From Acidobacteriota bacterium (GTDB taxonomy: Bacteria > Acidobacteriota > Aminicenantia > Aminicenantales > Aminicenantaceae): a stretch of DNA of 11,735 nucleotides. Every line of letters begins with the position of its first letter. Position 1 is the stretch's first letter. A program made the translations under genes and the position numbers. The stretch spans positions 1 to 11,735 of the forward strand of contig JAUWSR010000087.1 of NCBI GenBank assembly GCA_030609975.1. The letters run 5' to 3'. This document shows positions 7,334-11,735 of the stretch, in pieces. Under the pieces are notes generated by a model, which had not been told where the DNA came from, did not search any database, and saw only the letters and a program-made list of their open reading frames with translations.

Positions 7334-8953
7334 TTATTTTATATAACCCAAGGATTTCAGCATTTCTTCCGCTCGCTTGGGTAGTTGAGGATTATCCCTT
7401 TTTACTGCTGTCAGTTTATTAGCTAGCGGCTTGAGGTATTCCATCATGGCTTTAAACCTTTCCTCTGTCTCAGCACCTTCTGGATTTTCTTCGATCGAAA
7501 TCTGGTCTCTATCCAGCCGGAAGAATCCCCAATTCTTTCCCAAAGCACTGGGATAATAAATGAGTTGGAAAGGATAGTCAATCACAGCAAAAGAATCCAT
7601 CACCGCCTCAGGAGAATAGGTCTCGAGCAATAAGCGCTCCCCCGGCATGGACCCGGTCAAGGAGTTTCCCCGCATATACTCCGGTGACGTAATTCCTGCG
7701 ATTTCGAGTAGGGTGGGAGCGATGTTGAAGTTAGAAACCACCCTCTCATTTATGACTCCCCTGGGAATCTCTCCTCCCCAGATCATCATGGGCACATGGG
7801 AATAAGGTTTATAAAGGTAATCGATATGACCGATATGGCCGTGGAATTCACCCAAGCCCTCACCATGATCTCCCATAAGGACAAAGGTTGATTGTTCGAA
7901 AATTCCTTCAGCTTTCAGAAAATCCATCAATTCCCCGATATGAAAATCCATGTAACGAATTTCTTCTTTATATAGGATGCGCATGGAGGGAACAGAAGGA
8001 ATGATCTTATGTGAGAATTTGAGCTGTGCGGGGATTTCTCTGGAGGTTTTGTTAAAGACAGTGATGCTTGAGTTAACCATAGGAGTACTGTATTCTACAC
8101 GATCCTTCACTTCTTTCTTTTCCCAATCCACCGGAAGGACAATATCTATATCCTGAGAATCGGATTGATGCTGCAAAGAAAATCCCTCGAAATTGATATA
8201 TTCAATCTTCAGTCGAGGATCTTCGGCCAAACGGAGGGGCAGTTCGGTTAGAATCTCAATTATGTTTTTGCCTGGATTGATTTGGAGGTTAAGGTCAACA
8301 TGAGTGATCTCTGTACTCCCCGCAGATATTTTTTCTATTTGATTTACTCCGACTGTAAAGCGCCCGCCCCTGTACGGCGGCGGAAAATAAGGCTCATGAG
8401 GATCAGAATAATGAATCCAGAAAAAAGATTGTTTCCCCACATTTTTGGAGATAAGCTCAAAAGCATCACGATTGACATCCTCCGCTGTTTTGAACCATAT
8501 GCTCTCGTCCCTGAAGTTTTCAACATAGTCATCAAATCCTTTATCCAATCCCCAATACGCTTCAAGTGTTCCCAGCGAGATAACCGCTCCCGTACGATAG
8601 CCTTTTTTTTCCAGGAGTTCTGCCACACTCTGCAGAGGTATATCCGCTCTCTGGGTGTTATTGTAGATCTTCAGGACATGCGGTGGAAGAGAATAAAACA
8701 TGGCCGCATGCGAAGGCAGCGTTATGGGGATGAGCGCATAGGCGTTAACAAAATTAATCCCCTCAGAGGCCAGTTTGGCCAGGTTGGGAGTCAGATCATT
8801 GTCCTGCAGGCACCAGTTCATACAATCAGCGCGAGTGGTATCCAACGTGATCAGGAAAATATAACGGGGACCATCAGAAGATCGGGTTTTACAGGCCCAC
8901 ATCACTCCCATTAAAGAAAGAAGAACTAAACACTTGGCCCATCTTCTTCTCAT
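7334..8953 (-). CDS. Sulfatase-fold (alkaline phosphatase superfamily) lipoprotein with a Thr nucleophile position
   Basis: This 539-residue protein has the type I sulfatase fold: LITLDTTRAD (34-43, metal ligand Asp38), PITLPSHAAMF (76-86), HYSDPHEPY (181-189) and GDHGEGLGE (361-369, Asp362, His363). It ends with the LKSLGY tail common in this branch. The formylglycine signature C/S-x-P-S-R is replaced by T-L-P-S-H (Thr78, His82), so formylglycine cannot form. Thr is the nucleophile in related phosphatases and phosphoethanolamine transferases, so a phosphate- or sulfate-ester activity is possible, but none can be assigned. An insert of about 130 residues (198-327), rich in alternating hydrophobic strands, separates the two halves of the fold. 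The N-terminus has a hydrophobic run (8-20) and Cys21, suggesting a lipoprotein. A stop codon just upstream in frame leaves this ATG as the first start; its ribosome site (AGG, 12 bases away) is poor, so translation may be modest or coupled. Confidence 0.85.
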   Translation of the reverse strand: MRRRWAKCLVLLSLMGVMWACKTRSSDGPRYIFLITLDTTRADCMNWCLQDNDLTPNLAKLASEGINFVNAYALIPITLPSHAAMFYSLPPHVLKIYNNTQRADIPLQSVAELLEKKGYRTGAVISLGTLEAYWGLDKGFDDYVENFRDESIWFKTAEDVNRDAFELISKNVGKQSFFWIHYSDPHEPYFPPPYRGGRFTVGVNQIEKISAGSTEITHVDLNLQINPGKNIIEILTELPLRLAEDPRLKIEYINFEGFSLQHQSDSQDIDIVLPVDWEKKEVKDRVEYSTPMVNSSITVFNKTSREIPAQLKFSHKIIPSVPSMRILYKEEIRYMDFHIGELMDFLKAEGIFEQSTFVLMGDHGEGLGEFHGHIGHIDYLYKPYSHVPMMIWGGEIPRGVINERVVSNFNIAPTLLEIAGITSPEYMRGNSLTGSMPGERLLLETYSPEAVMDSFAVIDYPFQLIYYPSALGKNWGFFRLDRDQISIEENPEGAETEERFKAMMEYLKPLANKLTAVKRDNPQLPKRAEEMLKSLGYIK

Positions 8954-9016
8954 GAGCTTAGTTTACCTGATTCAACGGCCTATTAGAAAGAATAATTCAG
9001 AGTGGATCTGTTCTCA

Positions 9017-10021
9017 TTATCCTCGTCGAAAGAATTCAATAAGCGCTCCCGGCTTAAGCTTAAACAGGGCCTTCCGTTCATTTAGATACGGAGACCAGCA
9101 ATCACCACAGTTATGGTGACGTACATGCCTGAGAGCTTCATACAACCCATCCCTCAGAATATTCTTGGGAGTAAAGTCTGCTCCGTGAGGGATACAAGGG
9201 ATCACGTCTCCATCAGGATCGATATGGAAATAAAACTTACCGGCCATACAATCCGAATATCCCTCGCTCTTGATCGTGTTCTTGGTAAGATCAGGCCAGG
9301 TCAGCGCTTTCTGAAAGGAGAGGGTGGAAAACAAAATCGAACGGCCTTGTTTTTTCCAGCCTATCATACGGCGGTGAAAGTCCCTGATCTGATCCGGAGT
9401 GAGCGCCAACGGACGTGCTTCGTCATCATAATACTCCACTCCGAATTTTATGGGTTGGGCGTTCATCCGGATTCCTTTCCCCTCACAGAACGTCAGCATC
9501 TCTTCCAATTCATCGAAGTTTTTCCGGCACAGCGCCATGTTCACATAGGTTTTAAGTCCTTTTCCCAAGGACAGCTCGAGCGTGCGCCTGGCACCCTCGA
9601 ATGCCCCCTCCCCGCGCATATAGTCATTGACTTCCTGTTGAAGGGAATCCAGGCTCACAACAACCTCCATGAGAGGATCCAACAGCTCCGGCTGCTGCGC
9701 GACCCGCATTCCGTTGGTAACGGTCGAAGTGATCATCCCAAGCTTGCGGGCTTCCCAGCAGATCTCAGGGAAGTCGGGCCTGATCGTCGGCTCACCTCCC
9801 TGGAATTTGATGCGGAGAGTTCCTAAACGGCGGAGGTCTCTAAGTATGGCGATCCACTGCTCGGTGGACATTAGCTCGGTAGGCACTTCCGGACAGCGGC
9901 AATATATGCAGCGCTGGTCACAGGAGTTCAAAAGTTGAGCGGCCACCTCGAAGGGTCTGACTTTTTGGGGAAGGTGTCTTAAAAATCGAAGACCGATCTT
10001 AACCTGCTGGGCTGTTATCAT
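9017..10021 (-). CDS. Radical SAM protein with a C-terminal SPASM/twitch-like Cys set
   Basis: This 334-residue cytoplasmic protein carries the radical SAM cluster motif C-x3-C-x2-C (Cys34, Cys38, Cys41; Cys43 adjacent) in SCDQRCIYCRC. The SAM-binding QGGEPT follows at 74-79, then the TVTNG (100-104) and VVSLDS (121-126) strands of the barrel. The C-terminal part has Cys258, Cys276, Cys305 and Cys308 (CGDCW) around the strand FHIDPDGDVIPC. This suggests one auxiliary iron-sulfur cluster, as in SPASM/twitch proteins. The modified substrate cannot be named. The start overlaps the end of the glycosyltransferase gene by 23 bases, so the two are very likely translationally coupled. GAGG lies six bases before the ATG. 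A sulfatase-maturase role is possible in principle, but the cysteine set is smaller than in anSME enzymes and the neighbouring sulfatase-fold protein lacks the residue they modify. Confidence 0.87.
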   Translation of the reverse strand: MITAQQVKIGLRFLRHLPQKVRPFEVAAQLLNSCDQRCIYCRCPEVPTELMSTEQWIAILRDLRRLGTLRIKFQGGEPTIRPDFPEICWEARKLGMITSTVTNGMRVAQQPELLDPLMEVVVSLDSLQQEVNDYMRGEGAFEGARRTLELSLGKGLKTYVNMALCRKNFDELEEMLTFCEGKGIRMNAQPIKFGVEYYDDEARPLALTPDQIRDFHRRMIGWKKQGRSILFSTLSFQKALTWPDLTKNTIKSEGYSDCMAGKFYFHIDPDGDVIPCIPHGADFTPKNILRDGLYEALRHVRHHNCGDCWSPYLNERKALFKLKPGALIEFFRRG

Positions 10022-11177
10022 ATTTCCCCTCTTTTCCCCCTATAGGACCAAGCATAGATGGCACTTTTTTCAGCGAAAGAAGCGAGATTAAGGTTAGAAT
10101 GGCATAACGAAACATGCCTAAACAAAGCGTAAAGATCCCAGGCCGCTTCTCCGTATGATTTAAAAGCAGCACGATCAATAGGAATGCCGAGACGACAAAC
10201 AGCGTCAAGGGTAGCAACGGATAAATCCGGTACCGGGTTACAAGCATAAAACCGGATGTCACCAGCGCCGCCACACTCAACCAGGAAACCCAAGAGAACT
10301 GCCAGAGACGAACAAGCCTGGCCAATTTCCAACCAAGGGGAGGATTTGAGTGAGCGGAGGAATGCACAAGCTCAGTGACATAGCTCGCCCCGCGTCTGCG
10401 CCTGAACTGTAGGAACTCATGCGGAGTCTGAGGCACTCGCAGTTCAATCGCTTTCGCCTTGGGATTTATCCGTACCCGGTATCCCCGGGCACTGATATCA
10501 AGTCCCAGATGGATATCCTCGGCGATTGCATCCTGCGCGATGGTGAGGAACATATTCCTGTTCACGGCATAGCACACTCCCGAGATCCCGGCGCTGGACA
10601 GGACCTCTCCTTCCAGCCACCAGATGTAATTCAAACACAGCCAATGGATCCGCTCCTCCAAAAGCCTGCTCTTCGGCCTCACGGCTGCCCCTACCAATGC
10701 AGTTTCCGGTTCGCCGGCGATCGTGTTTACAAGCTCTCGTATACAGGCAGGCTCAAGCCGTGAATCCGCATCGGTAAAAACGATGATCTCTTCCCCAGGG
10801 CTTGACAGGATATGGTTCACCTGATCGACTTTGCCTCGAGATCTGTCCAGGCAGATGACCTCGATCTTTTTTCCCCTCGTTATTTCTTTATGCACAAATT
10901 CCACAGTTCTGTCAGTAGAACCCCCATCCACTACGATCACTTTCATGAGATCCCCAGGGTAATCACAGAGCTCCATATCTGCGAGTTTCTGTACGATAGT
11001 GTTTTCCTCATTCAGCGTGGGGATCACAACAGCGATCGCTGGAAGGTCAACCGATTCTACCAAAAACCGTGGTTTAATGAAGACAAGCAACCGAAGGATC
11101 ATCACATAACCGAAGGTTGAAAGCCAGAGCAGTAAACAGATAGATATAAATAAAACAAGTAGGATCTCGTCAAACAT
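9999..11177 (-). CDS. Membrane glycosyltransferase, family GT2 (cellulose/hyaluronan synthase-like)
   Basis: This 392-residue integral membrane protein should transfer a sugar from a nucleotide-sugar donor on the cytoplasmic face. A first membrane segment (about 4-33) is followed by the GT-A domain: VIPTLNEE (51-58), VVDGGSTD (82-89), the metal-binding DAD at 136-138, EDIHLG (220-225, likely catalytic acidic pair) and QFRRRRG (257-263), which corresponds to the Q/RxxRW acceptor motif of processive enzymes but with Gly for Trp. Two to three more membrane segments lie at about 293-312, 319-340 and 350-369. The layout fits processive or polyprenyl-linked GT2 enzymes; donor and acceptor are unknown. 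It is the first gene of the probable operon behind a strong-looking promoter. Its ribosome site is weak (AGG, 11 bases away). A synthetic enzyme beside degradative ones hints that this operon builds or decorates a surface glycan. Confidence 0.9.
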   Translation of the reverse strand: MFDEILLVLFISICLLLWLSTFGYVMILRLLVFIKPRFLVESVDLPAIAVVIPTLNEENTIVQKLADMELCDYPGDLMKVIVVDGGSTDRTVEFVHKEITRGKKIEVICLDRSRGKVDQVNHILSSPGEEIIVFTDADSRLEPACIRELVNTIAGEPETALVGAAVRPKSRLLEERIHWLCLNYIWWLEGEVLSSAGISGVCYAVNRNMFLTIAQDAIAEDIHLGLDISARGYRVRINPKAKAIELRVPQTPHEFLQFRRRRGASYVTELVHSSAHSNPPLGWKLARLVRLWQFSWVSWLSVAALVTSGFMLVTRYRIYPLLPLTLFVVSAFLLIVLLLNHTEKRPGIFTLCLGMFRYAILTLISLLSLKKVPSMLGPIGGKEGKYDNSPAG

Positions 11178-11203
11178 GATTTGCTAAGCCTGCCGGCTCG
11201 TTT

Positions 11204-11233
11204 ATCATATATTTTCATTTTTTCACATGTCAA
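11204..11233 (-). promoter_or_regulatory. sigma70-type promoter of the GT2-radical SAM-sulfatase-fold-GH109 operon
   Basis: On the minus strand a perfect TTGACA (11233-11228) is followed 18 bases later by TATGAT (11209-11204), five of six consensus bases; TATATG with a 16-base spacer is an alternative. Transcription would begin near 11197 and leave a leader of about 20 bases before the GT2 ATG. This is the best promoter in the window. No other good promoter was seen inside the four-gene run. Confidence 0.6.
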
Positions 11234-11254
11234 TTTATTTTTCTGCCAAGGAAG

Positions 11255-11311
11255 CATCCCCAAAACCGTGATTGATGTACGCATGAATATACTTACAAGA
11301 ATTTGGGGATG
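11255..11311. repeat. 10-bp inverted repeat in the divergent intergenic region
   Basis: CATCCCCAAA (11255-11264) and TTTGGGGATG (11302-11311) are exact reverse complements separated by 37 bases. The repeat lies upstream of the GT2 promoter and about 70 bases before the candidate promoter of the ankyrin gene. It could be a two-site operator for a dimeric regulator. There is no T run to suggest a terminator. Confidence 0.5.
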
Positions 11312-11383
11312 AAATAAGCGACATTGGAGGATTTAGCCTTAAATGATCTTTAACGCGAAGGAAGCTTACTTCTGCCAATCACA

Positions 11384-11411
11384 TTGGATAGAAATAGGTT
11401 AAATCTATAAA
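11384..11411 (+). promoter_or_regulatory. Candidate promoter for the ankyrin-repeat lipoprotein gene
   Basis: TTGGAT (11384-11389) and TATAAA (11406-11411) are spaced 16 bases apart and would start transcription near 11418, about 30 bases before the ATG. A second pairing, TCGACA (11414-11419) with TAGGGT (11437-11442) at 17 bases, would start at the ATG itself and is less convincing. A 7-base direct repeat TAAATCT at 11400-11406 and 11408-11414 overlaps the boxes. The rest of the 271-base intergenic stretch (11178-11448) shows no gene. Confidence 0.35.
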
Positions 11412-11448
11412 TCTCGACACGCTCTATTGATTGTGCTAGGGTAAAAAC

Positions 11449-11735
11449 ATGACTAAAAGATCATATTTCCGCTTCTGTTTTATGGGTACTTTGCTCTCTC
11501 TTGGATTGATCCTGTCACTTGGATGTAGCCCTAAACAAAAGACGGAAGAGCCTTCGCCCTCGGAAAATCAGGCATCAACCCCTCTAACCTCAGGTCAATC
11601 CGTTTCAGTTAATCCAGAAGTCTTGAGGGATGCAGCCTCCCAAGGACTCGCTCAAAAGGTTCGTGACTTGGTCAAGAAAGGGGTGGACGTCAACCGTCCA
11701 GATCAAGAGGGACGCACGGCATTGATGCTGACAGC
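11449..11735 (+). CDS. Ankyrin-repeat lipoprotein, partial (runs off the right edge)
   Basis: The first 95 residues are present and the frame is open to the window end. The N-terminus is a lipoprotein signal: basic MTKRSYFRF, a hydrophobic run at 10-25 and the lipobox LSLGC with Cys26. A low-complexity Ser/Pro/Glu/Gln-rich linker follows (27-60), typical of the stretch that holds a domain away from the membrane. From about residue 64 an ankyrin-like helix pair begins: AASQGLAQKVRDLVKKGVDVN and then the diagnostic DQEGRTALMLTA. Ankyrin repeats bind proteins, so an envelope scaffold or inhibitor role is possible; no partner can be named. A short AGGG (11438-11441) seven bases before the ATG may serve as ribosome site. 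The gene diverges from the GT2 operon. Confidence 0.8.
   Translation, partial: MTKRSYFRFCFMGTLLSLGLILSLGCSPKQKTEEPSPSENQASTPLTSGQSVSVNPEVLRDAASQGLAQKVRDLVKKGVDVNRPDQEGRTALMLT

Noticed and set aside
8282..8914. Antisense open frame of 210 codons opposite the sulfatase-fold gene
   Set aside because: It overlaps conserved sulfatase motifs in the sense frame and has no domain features or upstream ribosome site of its own.
9113..9826. Long antisense open frame of 237 codons opposite the radical SAM gene
   Set aside because: The sense frame carries clear radical SAM motifs. The antisense product shows no recognisable domain, signal or ribosome site, and is what codon bias on the other strand produces.
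9017..10021. Radical SAM protein as the sulfatase-maturing enzyme (anSME)
   Set aside because: anSME proteins have a larger C-terminal cysteine set for two auxiliary clusters, while only four C-terminal cysteines are in the right region here. The adjacent sulfatase-fold protein has Thr, not Cys or Ser, at the target position. It could still serve the distant Cys-type sulfatase, but nothing in the sequence supports that.
11102..11284. Small minus-strand frame upstream of and overlapping the GT2 gene
   Set aside because: It covers the best promoter in the window, overlaps the GT2 start in another frame and lacks any family signal.
1..11735. Bacteroidota polysaccharide utilisation locus
   Set aside because: No SusC, SusD or hybrid two-component/ECF regulator is present. 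The genes have strong Shine-Dalgarno sites and TTGACA-type promoters rather than the TAnnTTTG -10 box.
1..11735. CRISPR array, tRNA/rRNA, insertion sequence or prophage genes
   Set aside because: I saw no regularly spaced repeats, tRNA cloverleaf, transposase or integrase motif, or terminal inverted repeats anywhere in the window.

Overview
The window reads as a bacterial accessory region devoted to exported carbohydrate-active proteins. It holds eight complete genes and the start of a ninth. The genes have good Shine-Dalgarno sites (AGGAG and AAGGAGG types) and sigma70-like promoter boxes, and there is no SusC/SusD pair. All of this argues against Bacteroidota. The mix of lipoprotein sulfatases, Tat-exported Gfo/Idh proteins and DUF1080 fits a Gram-negative, polysaccharide-degrading lineage of the Planctomycetota/Verrucomicrobiota/Lentisphaerota, Acidobacteriota/Aminicenantes or KSB1 kind. 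I cannot fix the phylum from sequence alone.

Left half (1-5898). A DUF1080 (3-keto-disaccharide hydrolase-like) lipoprotein on the plus strand faces a minus-strand pair: an exported aldo/keto reductase followed by an iduronate-2-sulfatase-like lipoprotein with an intact formylglycine motif. From a compact divergent promoter region next to the reductase, a large plus-strand lipoprotein is read. It joins a GH29 alpha-L-fucosidase, a discoidin-like carbohydrate-binding module and a long TPR region.

Right half (5929-11177). A minus-strand run, probably one operon from a good promoter at 11204-11233, encodes a membrane family 2 glycosyltransferase, a radical SAM enzyme overlapping it, a sulfatase-fold lipoprotein with Thr in place of the formylglycine Cys and an extra beta-rich insert, and a Tat-exported GH109/Gfo-Idh-MocA protein with a complete GH109 residue set. 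Diverging from it at the right edge is the beginning of an ankyrin-repeat lipoprotein.

Taken together, the left half and the GH109 gene look like a kit for a fucosylated, sulfated, amino-sugar-containing glycan (mucin-like, glycosaminoglycan-like or algal). The GT2/radical SAM/Thr-type sulfatase-fold trio looks more like synthesis or decoration of a surface glycan or lipid. That division is inferred from families and gene order. The most unusual items are the GH29-CBM-TPR fusion and the Thr-nucleophile sulfatase-fold protein in an operon with GT2 and radical SAM genes.
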